From: Lachnospiraceae bacterium
GTDB lineage: Bacteria > Bacillota > Clostridia > Lachnospirales > Lachnospiraceae
Direction of reading: 5' to 3'
Assembly (NCBI GenBank): GCA_910575155.1
Contig: CAJTDX010000019.1
Location: forward strand, 1-58,755
DNA length: 58,755 bases
Shown: positions 8,121 to 17,053 of the stretch, piece after piece
How the letters are laid out: each line of letters opens with the position of its first letter
Numbering within the stretch: position 1 is the stretch's first letter
The notes under the pieces: model-generated
Database searches by the model: none
Told to the model about the DNA's origin: nothing
Seen by the model: the letters and a program-made list of their open reading frames with translations, nothing else
Made by a program: the position numbers and the translations under genes

Positions 8121-9015
8121 CCAGGTGGTGCGTATGTCGATGGAAGTGGGCGAAGCAGCCTTAAAGATTTCCGGCACAGGGGCAAAACAGCTTGCAGTGC
8201 TTTTATACGCCATCTTAAAAGAGCAGAAGAAAACAAAGGGCAGGGCAAGGCTGGAAACCTTAGTGCGTTCCGGCAAGCCGCTCACTGTGTTCTCCGTGAG
8301 GGAAAGAGACTTAAAGAAGTTTGTCCAGGAAGCAAAGCGGTATGGAATCCTCTACTGTGCAGTGCGCACCCCAAGAGGAAGCAAAGACGGCATGGCGGAC
8401 GTCATGGTAAAGGAAGAGGACGCGCCCCGCATCAACCGGATTGTAGAACGGTTTCGGTTTGCTTCCGTGGCCGAGGCAGCACAGGTTAAGACAGAAATTG
8501 AGAAAGCAAGGGCAGAAAACGGGAAGCAAAAAGCAGGCAAAGGGCAACAAGGAAAGGAAGCGTCTGAGGAATTACAGCTAGAACCAACAGAGAGGATTGG
8601 AAAACAGGAAAAAGAAGCGCATCCAGAAAAAATGGAGGGACAGGCAGAGCCAGAACAGGACAGGCCGGGAAAATCCAAGGAGGATGCGCTGATGGAAGAA
8701 CTGTTCGGGGAGACGGCAGGGCAGGAGGGGAAAACAAAAAACCCCTCTATGGCAAAGACAGAAAAATCCCATCCGTCCGAGCCTACCTCAAGGAAGCGCG
8801 GGAGAGCCGCAGGGGGTACTTCTAAGCCGCAAAAAGGTTCCATGACAGATAAGCCATCTGTACGGGAAGCGTTAAAGGAAATCCAGGCAGCGCGGAAGCA
8901 GGAAGCGGACACACCCAAACAGGAAATCCCTGCAAAGGGGAAAAGGAGCAGGAAGCCTTTGCAGCATAAGCAGCCGCAGGGCAGGAAGAAACCCAAAAAA
9001 GCAAAGGAGAGGTGA
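8095..9015 (+). CDS. PcfB family conjugation protein (DUF3801)
   Basis: PcfB-type proteins are relaxosome or coupling accessory factors of Gram-positive conjugation systems such as pCF10. The first 130 residues match the family pattern: GEAALKISGTGAKQLAVLLYA, FSVRERDLKKFVQEAKRYG and YCAVRTPRGSKDGMADVMV. The remaining 170 residues are a low-complexity, Lys/Glu/Gln-rich and probably disordered tail. The start ATG at 8095 lies inside the relaxase 3' end and follows AAGGAGGGAAGG. Position between the relaxase and VirD4 is the usual one. Confidence 0.82.
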   Translation: MNTSGEAADQVVRMSMEVGEAALKISGTGAKQLAVLLYAILKEQKKTKGRARLETLVRSGKPLTVFSVRERDLKKFVQEAKRYGILYCAVRTPRGSKDGMADVMVKEEDAPRINRIVERFRFASVAEAAQVKTEIEKARAENGKQKAGKGQQGKEASEELQLEPTERIGKQEKEAHPEKMEGQAEPEQDRPGKSKEDALMEELFGETAGQEGKTKNPSMAKTEKSHPSEPTSRKRGRAAGGTSKPQKGSMTDKPSVREALKEIQAARKQEADTPKQEIPAKGKRSRKPLQHKQPQGRKKPKKAKER

Positions 9016-9018
9016 AAA

Positions 9019-9942
9019 ATGGACAATAATTTTGACGCAATTTTAAATGTATCAGCAGTGCCGCAGGATGACAGGGTGGCGGCATTCATTGCAGAGAGCA
9101 AGAATAACCGCAGCCGCTGCTATGAATTGTCGGAACAGACGACGGCAGCCGTGGCGACGGACAGCGGGGCATTCCAGCAGTACCTGGATGTGCAGAGCCG
9201 CTTTGACCGTTATACAGCTAATAATGCCTTATTGATTATGGCACAGAACCCAGATGCGCAAAAGCTCGGTGATTATGGGTATTGGAAGGAGCAGGGGGCT
9301 TATGTGAAGCGCATGGAAAGAAAACATCCGGTGCTTATTCTGGAGCCAGGAAAGGAATTCGAGCGGGAGGATGGCAGCATCGGCACCTATTACAATGCAA
9401 AAAAGCTGTACGACATTTCCCAGACTACTATCAAGGATAAAACACAGCCGCAGGAAACAGTGGATGAAAAACAGTTAATCCGTGCGCTGGTCAGCAACCC
9501 GCCTGTGGACATTGTGGCCGCTGACCCCGACCAGATGCCGGAGGAGAAAGGGGCAATCTTTGAGCCGGAGGACAACTGCATTTATGTGAGGAAGGGCATG
9601 GATGCATCTGCCATCTTCCAGAGCCTGACGCCAGAACTTGCCCTTGCCGGATTTGCAAAAGGAGACAAAGACTATGACAGGGATGAAGATGCGTTCCATG
9701 CCTACTGCGTTTCTTACATGCTCAGCAAAAAATATGGGATGGACACGCAGCAGTATGATTTCAGGCAAGCGCCAGAGTTTTTTGAAGGTATGGAGCTGCA
9801 AGAGGTACGCGGGGAACTTTCCAAAGCCCGTGACGCCGCAAACGCCATCCTGTCCCGCATGGCAAAAGTATTAGACCAAGGCAGGAACCAGAATAACCGC
9901 CAGCAGCAGACGGCGCAGCACAGCAGGGAGGAAGCAAGATGA
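9019..9942 (+). CDS. ArdC-like ICE protein lacking the protease motif
   Basis: The middle of the protein (RFDRYTANNALLIMAQNP, then GYWKEQGAYVKRMER) matches the N-terminal single-strand-DNA binding domain of ArdC-type antirestriction proteins. ArdC proteins usually continue with a zinc protease carrying HExxH; here the matching region reads LTPELALAGFAKGDKDYDRDED and has no such motif, so the second domain looks catalytically dead. 307 residues, ATG at 9019 after AAAGGAGAGGTG. A likely role is protection of, or binding to, incoming DNA; this is inference. The stop overlaps the next small ORF (ATGA). Confidence 0.7.
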   Translation: MDNNFDAILNVSAVPQDDRVAAFIAESKNNRSRCYELSEQTTAAVATDSGAFQQYLDVQSRFDRYTANNALLIMAQNPDAQKLGDYGYWKEQGAYVKRMERKHPVLILEPGKEFEREDGSIGTYYNAKKLYDISQTTIKDKTQPQETVDEKQLIRALVSNPPVDIVAADPDQMPEEKGAIFEPEDNCIYVRKGMDASAIFQSLTPELALAGFAKGDKDYDRDEDAFHAYCVSYMLSKKYGMDTQQYDFRQAPEFFEGMELQEVRGELSKARDAANAILSRMAKVLDQGRNQNNRQQQTAQHSREEAR

Positions 9943-10031
9943 AGGTGGAAACGCTTCCTGTTTCCCAAGGGAAAATGGCAATGGAGGTGATGGGCATTGG
10001 GCAAAGGCAAGAGAACCTTAGAGCTGGATAA
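9939..10031 (+). CDS. small ORF coupled to the ArdC-like gene
   Basis: A 30-residue ORF whose ATG overlaps the previous stop as ATGA, behind GGGAGGAAG. It carries the GGAGGTGATG ribosome binding site of the next gene inside its coding sequence and overlaps that gene by 35 bases. It may be a real small protein or only a coupling leader. No family is recognised. Confidence 0.4.
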   Translation: MKVETLPVSQGKMAMEVMGIGQRQENLRAG

Positions 10032-10197
10032 ATATGAAAGTGGCGTCATTTTCCAGTCCTTAAATGACAAAAGGAACCAAATGTTAAAAGAGGGCAGGGC
10101 AACAGACGCCGTGGATGATGTTTTATTGAAAGTGATCGGCTTGATGGAAACGACGGAAAAAGGGAAAAGGAGGCGGAACTGCCATGAAGAACGGTAA
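9997..10197 (+). CDS. small conserved ICE protein, DUF5720-like
   Basis: A 66-residue soluble protein with the pattern RTLELDKYESGVIFQSLND and TDAVDDVLLKVIGLM, which I recall from small proteins (DUF5720) lying between relaxosome genes and VirD4 in Tn1549-like elements. The start is a TTG at 9997 with a strong site (GGAGGTGA, 9983-9990) at 6 bases. It overlaps the VirD4 gene by 14 bases. The function is unknown; the family name is tentative. Confidence 0.55.
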   Translation: MGKGKRTLELDKYESGVIFQSLNDKRNQMLKEGRATDAVDDVLLKVIGLMETTEKGKRRRNCHEER

Positions 10198-11998
10198 TCA
10201 TCAGGCAGATTATGTTCTTGCAGCCTGCGGCATTGTCCCAGTCGTCTGGCTTGCGCTGTTAGCAGCCCCGGATTTATCGGACGGGTTATTTGCCGTGATG
10301 GAGCGGTTTCCAAAGGCTGTGGAACATCCATTCCACATCACAGTCTGCACAGACAGCATAAAAGCCGTACTCATTTCCCTGCTTGCCTACGGTTTGGGAA
10401 TTGGGATTTACTGTTCCACACGCAGGAATTACCGCAGGGGCGAGGAACATGGCTCAGCCGTTTGGGGTAACGCCAAAGCAGTCAATAAAAAATACAGTGA
10501 GCGGGAGTTTGGGGCAAATAAGTTGATGACACAAAATGTGCGTATCTGCTATGACAGCCGCAGGCATCGGAGGAATCTGCTTACGCTGGTTATTGGTGGC
10601 AGCGGTTCTGGTAAGACCCGCTTCTATGCCAAACCGAATCTTCTGCAAGCGAATACCTCTTTTGTGGTGCTTGACCCCAAAGGTGAAAACTTGCGTGACA
10701 CAGGCCATCTGCTGGAAGCAAAGGGGTATGAAGTCCGTGTGCTGGACTTAATCAATATGGAAAAAAGCCACTGCTATAACCCATTTGTTTATTTAAAAAA
10801 CGATAATGATGTGCAGCGGCTGGTAACGAACCTATTTAAAGCGACAACGCCAAAAGGGAGCCAGAGCAATGACCCATTCTGGGACACTGCAGCATCCATG
10901 CTTTTACTGGCGCTGATTTTTTACCTGAAATACGAAGCCCCAAAAGAAGAGCAGAATTTCCCGATGGTCATGGAGTTGCTGCGGGCAGGGGAGGTTCGGG
11001 AGGACAACGACGAATACCAGTCTCCTTTGGATGAGCTGTTTGAGCGTCTGGAAATGCGGGAGCCGGAGCATATTGCAGTGAAATATTATAAGGACTACCA
11101 TTCTGGAAGTGCAAAGACGTTGAAATCCATCCAGATTACTCTTGCGGCAAGGTTAGAGAAATTCAACCTGCAAAGCCTTGCCGCGCTGACAGCCACAGAT
11201 GATTTAGACCTGCCTGCCCTGGGGGAAAAGAAAGTGGCGCTATTCGCGCTAATTCCAGATAATGATACCAGCTATAATTTCCTGGTGTCCGTGTTGTATA
11301 CGCAGCTATTCCAGCAGTTATTTTACCTGGCTGACCATAAATATGGCGGCAGGCTCCCCGTCCATGTGCATTTTTTAATGGATGAATTTGCGAACGTCAG
11401 TTTGCCAGACGATTTTGACAAGATACTTTCCGTCATGCGTTCCAGGGAAGTGAGTGTGTCCATCATCCTGCAAAATTTGGCGCAGCTAAAAGCATTGTTT
11501 GAGAAACAGTGGGAAAGCATCTGCGGGAACTGCGATGAATTTCTCTATCTTGGCGGCAACGAGCAGGGGACACATAAATATGTCAGTGAGCTGCTTGGAA
11601 AATCCACGATAGACACCAACACTTATGGGAAGTCCACCGGACATTCCGGCAACTATTCCACCAATTACCAGAATACAGGGCGGGAGCTGCTGACGCCGGA
11701 CGAGGTGCGTATGCTGGACAACCGCTATGCCATCCTGTTTATCCGTGGGGAACGTCCGGTGCTGGATGAGAAATTTGACATCTTGAAGCACCCAAATGTG
11801 GCATTGTCCACAGACGGAAAAGGCAAACCTTACCGCCACGGGGAAGTGACGCAGGCGGTGGCAGGCATCACGCTTGGAAACAGTCTGGCAGGCGAAACTA
11901 TGCCAAAGGAACCAAATACAGACGGCTATGAGTTATTATCCGAAGAGGATTTAGAAACCATGTATAACCAAAAGGAGGAGGAAAAAGACAATGATTAG
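10184..11998 (+). CDS. VirD4/TraG type IV coupling ATPase
   Basis: Coupling protein that delivers the relaxase-DNA complex to the secretion channel. Two hydrophobic segments occupy the first 85 residues (VVWLALLAAP and ISLLAYGLGIGIYC). Walker A GGSGSGKT is at about residues 138-145, followed by VVLDPKGENLRDTG; the Walker B-like HFLMDEFANV lies near residue 400. The C-terminal part has EFLYLGGNEQGTHKYVSELLG and ends with acidic residues. 604 residues is the usual length for the clostridial TraG/VirD4 group. The start ATG overlaps the previous gene, and the stop overlaps the following Maff2 gene. Confidence 0.93.
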   Translation: MKNGNHQADYVLAACGIVPVVWLALLAAPDLSDGLFAVMERFPKAVEHPFHITVCTDSIKAVLISLLAYGLGIGIYCSTRRNYRRGEEHGSAVWGNAKAVNKKYSEREFGANKLMTQNVRICYDSRRHRRNLLTLVIGGSGSGKTRFYAKPNLLQANTSFVVLDPKGENLRDTGHLLEAKGYEVRVLDLINMEKSHCYNPFVYLKNDNDVQRLVTNLFKATTPKGSQSNDPFWDTAASMLLLALIFYLKYEAPKEEQNFPMVMELLRAGEVREDNDEYQSPLDELFERLEMREPEHIAVKYYKDYHSGSAKTLKSIQITLAARLEKFNLQSLAALTATDDLDLPALGEKKVALFALIPDNDTSYNFLVSVLYTQLFQQLFYLADHKYGGRLPVHVHFLMDEFANVSLPDDFDKILSVMRSREVSVSIILQNLAQLKALFEKQWESICGNCDEFLYLGGNEQGTHKYVSELLGKSTIDTNTYGKSTGHSGNYSTNYQNTGRELLTPDEVRMLDNRYAILFIRGERPVLDEKFDILKHPNVALSTDGKGKPYRHGEVTQAVAGITLGNSLAGETMPKEPNTDGYELLSEEDLETMYNQKEEEKDND

Positions 11999-12323
11999 AA
12001 AGAGTGGAAACGGCAGGAAACCAATGAGAAAAAATGCAAAAAGGGTAATGGCAGTGTATCTAGCATTGCTTATTTTGCTGGTGTTTGGGTCAGACACAGT
12101 ATATGCGGCAAACGACCCACTGAAAGTTGTGAATAACCTTTCCAATTTTATTTTCAGTTTAATCCGTGCCATCGGCATGATTTTACTGGGGTTTGGCATT
12201 GTGCAGGTGGGCTTGTCCTTAAAGTCCCACGACCCCAGTCAGAGGGCAAACGGGTTTTTGACCCTTGCAGGCGGTATTATCATCACTTTTGCCAAAGAAA
12301 TCCTTACCCTTATCACAGGATGA
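11991..12323 (+). CDS. Maff2 family mobile-element membrane protein
   Basis: A 110-residue membrane protein with a basic N-terminus, a signal-like hydrophobic segment ending near VYAAND, then two further hydrophobic helices (FIFSLIRAIGMILLGFGIV and GFLTLAGGIIITFAKEIL). This matches Maff2 proteins, which sit before the VirB6-like gene in these elements and may play the part of the VirB2 pilin or a channel component. It starts at ATG 11991 behind AAAGGAGGAGG; an in-frame ATG at 12024 is possible. Role inferred from position. Confidence 0.75.
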   Translation: MIRKSGNGRKPMRKNAKRVMAVYLALLILLVFGSDTVYAANDPLKVVNNLSNFIFSLIRAIGMILLGFGIVQVGLSLKSHDPSQRANGFLTLAGGIIITFAKEILTLITG

Positions 12324-12394
12324 AGGCAGGAAGCGGGAAAGAAGAAATAGGGGCGGGTATTTTGCCTGCCCCCAGATAAGGAGGTGCAAAAAAC

Positions 12395-13231
12395 GTGTCA
12401 GACAACTGGGTAGTGCAGAATTTACAAAATGCCCTGGACACATGGAACCATAAGCTGACGGAACTGTGGCAGATACTCACGCAGTCGCCGGAAACCTTTA
12501 AAGGAGGAAGCATTTGGAAGGCAATCGTAAATATTAATGGGGCATTGCAGGCCATTGGCTATGCCCTTTTGGTATTGTTCTTTGTTGTCGGCGTGGTTAA
12601 GACGTGTGCAAGTTTTACAGAAATCAAAAAACCAGAACATGCCTTAAAACTGTTTGTACGGTTTGCCTTGGCGAAAGGAATTATCACACATGGGCTGGAA
12701 CTGATGATGGCATTGTTTCATATCGTGCAGGGAATCATCAGTAATATCATGGAAACAGCAGGAATTGGGGCGGCACAGGCCACAGCGTTGCCAGATGAGA
12801 TTGTAAAAGCCGTGGAAAGCTGCGGCTTTTTTGAGAGCATCCCATTGTGGGCGGTGACGTTGATAGGCGGCCTGTTCATTACGGTATTGAGCTTTATCAT
12901 GATTATGAGCGTATACGGGCGGTTTTTCCGCCTATACCTATATACCGCCATTGCCCCAATCCCATTATCCACGTTTGCAGGCGAGCCAGTGCAGAACGTG
13001 GGAAAGAGTTTTCTAAAATCTTATGCGGCAGTGTGCCTGGAGGGGGCGGTTATCGTGCTGGCGTGTATTATTTTTTCCCTTTTCGCATCTTCCCCGCCTG
13101 TGGTGAACCCAGACGCCGCGGCAGTCACTATGGTATGGGGCTATATTGGGGAGTTGGTGTTCAACATGCTCATCCTTGTTGGGGCTGTGAAGATGGCAGA
13201 CAGGGTAGTGAGGGAGATGATGGGCTTATAA
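12395..13231 (+). CDS. VirB6/TrbL-like channel membrane protein
   Basis: Polytopic membrane protein that would form part of the inner-membrane mating channel. After an amphipathic N-terminus it has about six hydrophobic helices, including QAIGYALLVLFFVVGVVKT, WAVTLIGGLFITVLSFIM, and the family signature YTAIAPIPLSTFAG around residue 190. The start is a GTG at 12395 behind AAGGAGGTG. 278 residues. Flanked by Maff2 and PrgI genes, the standard order of Tn1549-like elements. Confidence 0.85.
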   Translation: MSDNWVVQNLQNALDTWNHKLTELWQILTQSPETFKGGSIWKAIVNINGALQAIGYALLVLFFVVGVVKTCASFTEIKKPEHALKLFVRFALAKGIITHGLELMMALFHIVQGIISNIMETAGIGAAQATALPDEIVKAVESCGFFESIPLWAVTLIGGLFITVLSFIMIMSVYGRFFRLYLYTAIAPIPLSTFAGEPVQNVGKSFLKSYAAVCLEGAVIVLACIIFSLFASSPPVVNPDAAAVTMVWGYIGELVFNMLILVGAVKMADRVVREMMGL

Positions 13232-13264
13232 CAGGATATAAATATCAGAACAGGAGGTAGCATT

Positions 13265-13777
13265 TTGGAGGTAAAAATCAACCGGGAAATCCGTAACTAT
13301 ACGGAATCCATGTTTTTTGGACTGTCCCTGCGGCAGTTCATTTTTTCTGTTTTAGCCTGCGGCGCGGCAGTGGGGCTTTATTTCCTGCTCCGCCCCGTTT
13401 TAGGGACAGAGGCTGTAAGCTGGGTATGCATACTGGGAGCCGCGCCGTTTGCGGCGTTGGGATTTGTGCATTACCACGGCATGAATGCGGAGCAGTTTCT
13501 CTGGGCGTGGATAAAATCACAGATCCTTATTCCAAAGCGTCTGGTTTTCCAGTCAGAGAACTTCTATTATGAGGCATTGAAGCCCAGCCTGGAAAGCCAC
13601 AAAAAAGAGGCGTTAAAAGCTGGCATAGAAAGCCAAAGAAAAGAAGAAATAAAACCAGGCGTTGAGAACTGTAAAAAAGAAGCGGCAAAACCAGACATGG
13701 AGGGTTGCAAGAAAGAGCGTTGGGAACCATGCGCTGGAAACCATAGGAAGAAGGAGGCAGGGAAACAGGATGATTAA
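13265..13777 (+). CDS. PrgI family channel protein with a repetitive tail
   Basis: PrgI proteins are small VirB3-like membrane components that work with VirB4. The N-terminus carries the family start EVKINREIRNYTESMFFGLSLRQ, shown here in part, then two membrane helices (FIFSVLACGAAVGLYFLL and VSWVCILGAAPFAALGFV), and GMNAEQFLWAWIKSQILIPK. From about residue 108 an unusual tail of five 12-residue units follows (consensus like GVENCKKEAAKP). The start is a TTG at 13265 with AGGAGG at 13252-13257. The 3' end overlaps the virB4 start by 8 bases. Confidence 0.85.
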   Translation: MEVKINREIRNYTESMFFGLSLRQFIFSVLACGAAVGLYFLLRPVLGTEAVSWVCILGAAPFAALGFVHYHGMNAEQFLWAWIKSQILIPKRLVFQSENFYYEALKPSLESHKKEALKAGIESQRKEEIKPGVENCKKEAAKPDMEGCKKERWEPCAGNHRKKEAGKQDD

Positions 13778-16106
13778 GACACTGAGCAACATCTTCAAGC
13801 AGGACAAAGAACGGTTTGCCATTCCAAGGAGCGTCCAGCAAGCAATCCCCATCCAGGCAGTCTGGGCGGACGGAATTTTTAAGATTGGGCGAAACAAATT
13901 TTCCAGGACATACAAGTTTTTAGACATCAACTATGCTGTGGCCAGCAGGGAGGACAAGGAATCCATGTTTTTGGGGTACAGCGAGCTGCTCAATTCCTTT
14001 GACAGCGGGGCGACCACGAAAATCACCATCAACAACCGCCGCCTGAACAGGGAGGACTTTGAGAAGTCTATCTTAATTCCCATGCAGGAGGATGGGCTGG
14101 ATTTATACCGCAAAGAATACAACGCCATGCTTTTGGAGAAAGCAACTGGAGCGGAGCGTGTGGTGCAGGAGAAATATGTGACGGTATCTGCCTATAAGAA
14201 AACCATTGAGGAAGCCAGGACGTATTTTGCCCGTGTGGGGCCAGAGCTTGCAAGCCACTTCGCACGTTTAGGTTCCAAATGTGTGGAGCTGGATTTGACG
14301 GATAAGCTGCGGGCGCTGCATGATTTCTACCGTGCTGGGGAGGAAACAAACTTCCATTTTGATTTGTCAGAAACCATGAAAAAAGGGCATAGCTTCAAGG
14401 ACTTTATCTGTCCAGACAGCTTTGAGTTTGAGAAAGACTGTTTCCGCATGGGCGACCGCTACGGGCGGGTGTTGTTCTTAAGGGAATATGCGTCTTATAT
14501 CAAGGACATCATGATTTCGGAATTAACGGACTTGAACCGGAACCTGATGCTGAGCATTGACGTGATACCTGTGCCAACGGATGAGGCGGTGCGTGAGGTG
14601 GAAAACCGTCTGTTAGGGGTGGAAACCAACATCACGAACTGGCAGCGGCGGCAAAACGCCAACAACAATTTTTCCGCTGTCGTCCCTTATGACATGGAGC
14701 AGCAGCGTAAAGAGAGTAAGGAATTTTTGGACGATTTGACTACCCGTGACCAAAGGATGCTGTTTGCCGTGCTGACGCTGGTGCATATCGCAGACACAAA
14801 GGCACAGCTTGATGCAGATACGGAAGCTTTGCTTACTGTGTCCAGAAAACACCTATGCCAGTGTTCAACGCTCAAATACCAGCAAATGGACGGATTGAAT
14901 ACCGCCCTGCCAATTGGACACCGGAAAATCAACGCTATGCGCACCCTTACCACAGAAAGCCTTTCCGTGCTGATGCCTTTCCGTGTGCAGCAAATCATGG
15001 ACGAGGGCGGAATTTACTGTGGGGAGAACGCCATTTCCCATAACCTTATTATGTGTAACAAAGCAAAGCTGCTCAATCCCAATTCCTTCTTTCTAGGGGT
15101 GCCAGGCAGCGGCAAAAGTTTCAGCGCAAAGATGCTGGTGGTATTCCTTGCCCTTGCCACAGGGGACGACATCCTGGTCTGCGATCCCGAACGAGAGTAC
15201 GCCTCTTTGATAGAGGCGATGGGCGGCGAAGTGATACGGATTGCAGCGGGGAGCCGTGACCGCATCAATGCAATGGACATGGTGGAAGGGTATGGCGATG
15301 GCGGGAATCCGGTCATTGACAAGTCGGAGTTTGTGCTGTCCCTCTTTGAGCAGCTTGACGCCAAAGGCGTGAGCGCAAAGGAAAAATCCATTATAGACCG
15401 CTGTACTGCCGCAGTTTATGAAGATTACCAAAACGGAGGGGCAGTGCCGACGTTATGCATCCTGCGTGAAAAAATGCTGGAACAGCCAGAAAAGGAGGCA
15501 AAAGACCTTGCCCTTGCGCTGGAGCTTTTTACAAGTGGAAGCCTTGATGCATTCGCCCATGAGAGCAACGTGGACGTAAACAGCCGCATGGTGGTTTATG
15601 ACATCATGGATTTGGGCAAGCAGTTGAAAACAATGGGCTTGCTGGTTATTACAGACGCCATGTTAAACCGTGTGACAGAGAACTGGAAGAAAGGGAAGCG
15701 CACCCATATTTTCTTGGACGAGTTTCATGTGGTATTTGAAAATGAGTATTCTGGCGCATTCTTCAATTCTGCATGGAGACGGTTTCGGAAACGGAATGCG
15801 TTCCCTAACGCCATCACGCAGAATGTGGAATACTTGCTGGACTCCGTGCTTGCCAGCACCATGCTGTCAAACAGTGAGTATATCGTGATGCTCAACCAGG
15901 CACCTTCTGACCGCCAGCAGCTTGCCGATTTGTTAAATATCTCAAATGAGCAGATGGGCTATATCACCAATGCGGATGCAGGGTGTGGCTTAATCAAATA
16001 CGGCAGTTCCCTGGTGCCGTTTATCAATAAATTCCCTGGCAACACACGGTTATATAAACTGATGACAACGAAACCAGGGGAGGATGGGGCAAATAGAAAG
16101 AGATAA
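13770..16106 (+). CDS. VirB4/TraE conjugation ATPase
   Basis: Energises assembly and use of the mating channel. I choose the ATG at 13770, behind AAGGAGG (13751-13757) and just before the PrgI stop, giving 778 residues starting MIKTLSNIFKQDK. The N-terminal CagE/TrbE-like domain precedes the RecA-like domain; Walker A GVPGSGKS is at about residues 443-450, followed by DILVCDPEREYASLIEAMGG, and Walker B THIFLDEFHVVFEN lies near residue 650. All motifs are intact and the length is normal. Confidence 0.93.
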   Translation: MIKTLSNIFKQDKERFAIPRSVQQAIPIQAVWADGIFKIGRNKFSRTYKFLDINYAVASREDKESMFLGYSELLNSFDSGATTKITINNRRLNREDFEKSILIPMQEDGLDLYRKEYNAMLLEKATGAERVVQEKYVTVSAYKKTIEEARTYFARVGPELASHFARLGSKCVELDLTDKLRALHDFYRAGEETNFHFDLSETMKKGHSFKDFICPDSFEFEKDCFRMGDRYGRVLFLREYASYIKDIMISELTDLNRNLMLSIDVIPVPTDEAVREVENRLLGVETNITNWQRRQNANNNFSAVVPYDMEQQRKESKEFLDDLTTRDQRMLFAVLTLVHIADTKAQLDADTEALLTVSRKHLCQCSTLKYQQMDGLNTALPIGHRKINAMRTLTTESLSVLMPFRVQQIMDEGGIYCGENAISHNLIMCNKAKLLNPNSFFLGVPGSGKSFSAKMLVVFLALATGDDILVCDPEREYASLIEAMGGEVIRIAAGSRDRINAMDMVEGYGDGGNPVIDKSEFVLSLFEQLDAKGVSAKEKSIIDRCTAAVYEDYQNGGAVPTLCILREKMLEQPEKEAKDLALALELFTSGSLDAFAHESNVDVNSRMVVYDIMDLGKQLKTMGLLVITDAMLNRVTENWKKGKRTHIFLDEFHVVFENEYSGAFFNSAWRRFRKRNAFPNAITQNVEYLLDSVLASTMLSNSEYIVMLNQAPSDRQQLADLLNISNEQMGYITNADAGCGLIKYGSSLVPFINKFPGNTRLYKLMTTKPGEDGANRKR

Positions 16107-16250
16107 AAAATAAAGCATTCCTATACTGTGGCGGAAAGGGAAAAATATTACTGCTTTCCGCCGCAGGTGGGAAATTAGAACCGTGGAGGTATCGACGGCA
16201 GAAATGCAATTCTTATAAAAAGAGTTTCAACAGTAAGGAGGGAACACATC
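16107..16250. other. intergenic hairpin region after virB4
   Basis: GGCGGAAAG (16130-16138) pairs with CTTTCCGCC (16154-16162). No T-run follows, so this may be an mRNA processing or stability structure and not a terminator. Confidence 0.35.
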
Positions 16251-17024
16251 ATGGGAGAAGAATTTCAGAGCCATTTAAAGGAACAGCCGGAAATCGCCGG
16301 ATTGTTTCAGGTATTGGAGGATAGTGGGCTTACAAAAGAATTTCAGGAAGTGGAATCTTTGGTAAATTACCTTGAGGGGATGGAAAAACAGTTTCATAAG
16401 GTGTTGGGGGAACTAAAAGAAGTCCGTGGGCAGTTGGAGCAGATACAGGATAAGGGCATCAAAGCAGCCGCAGCACGGATTGTGGGGAAGGCAGAGGAAA
16501 AGGTGCAGGAAATCGGTGGAAAACTCACGCTTGTAAAGGAGAATTTCATCCGTTCTGCGAGACATGCAGTGGGAATTTTTCATGAAAAAGGGGTGGATGC
16601 ATTGCGAAAGGCAGTGTCCGCCATGAAAATCCCCTCTGCCCTGTCTTTGCTGAAGGATGCGCTGCATAGCGGAGTGGAGAGCATGGATAAACATGCGGCA
16701 AAGATAGCGGCTGTCAGCGGCGAGCTGCACAAAGCCGCGGAACACACAAAAAATGTGGGCAGGGCATTGCTTGGCAGGCGGATAAAAGAACCAGGGGAAC
16801 GCACAAAAGACAAAGGAATCCTTGCAAAAACGCAGATGGCATTATTATCCTGCGGAAGTTTGTTTTCTGGTATGGAGCGGGCGACAGAGAAAGCTATGAA
16901 TCGGATGGGGCAGTTTGCAAGTTTGGAAAAGAAATCTTCTGTTAGGGCAGAGTTAAAGAGGATGAAAGGCAAAAAAAACATAGAGTCATGCCTGAGAAAT
17001 CCAGTCCAGGAAAAGGCAAGATAA
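16251..17024 (+). CDS. coiled-coil ICE protein, DUF6674-like
   Basis: A 257-residue, soluble, helix-rich protein with a predicted coiled coil at about residues 25-70 (EVESLVNYLEGMEKQFHKVL) and a Lys/Ala-rich C-terminal half. The N-terminal pattern resembles DUF6674, a family of unknown function found between virB4 and the sortase or hydrolase genes of these elements. It starts at ATG 16251 with AAGGAGGG at 16236-16243. No signal peptide, so it is probably cytoplasmic. The family name is from memory and tentative. Confidence 0.6.
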   Translation: MGEEFQSHLKEQPEIAGLFQVLEDSGLTKEFQEVESLVNYLEGMEKQFHKVLGELKEVRGQLEQIQDKGIKAAAARIVGKAEEKVQEIGGKLTLVKENFIRSARHAVGIFHEKGVDALRKAVSAMKIPSALSLLKDALHSGVESMDKHAAKIAAVSGELHKAAEHTKNVGRALLGRRIKEPGERTKDKGILAKTQMALLSCGSLFSGMERATEKAMNRMGQFASLEKKSSVRAELKRMKGKKNIESCLRNPVQEKAR

Positions 17025-17053
17025 TCGACAAAAGTTTAGGGAGGGTAGTTAGC

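Noticed and set aside
8352-9101. Long minus-strand frame opposite the PcfB-like gene
   Set aside because: It mirrors the Lys/Glu-rich low-complexity tail of the plus-strand gene; a shadow frame.
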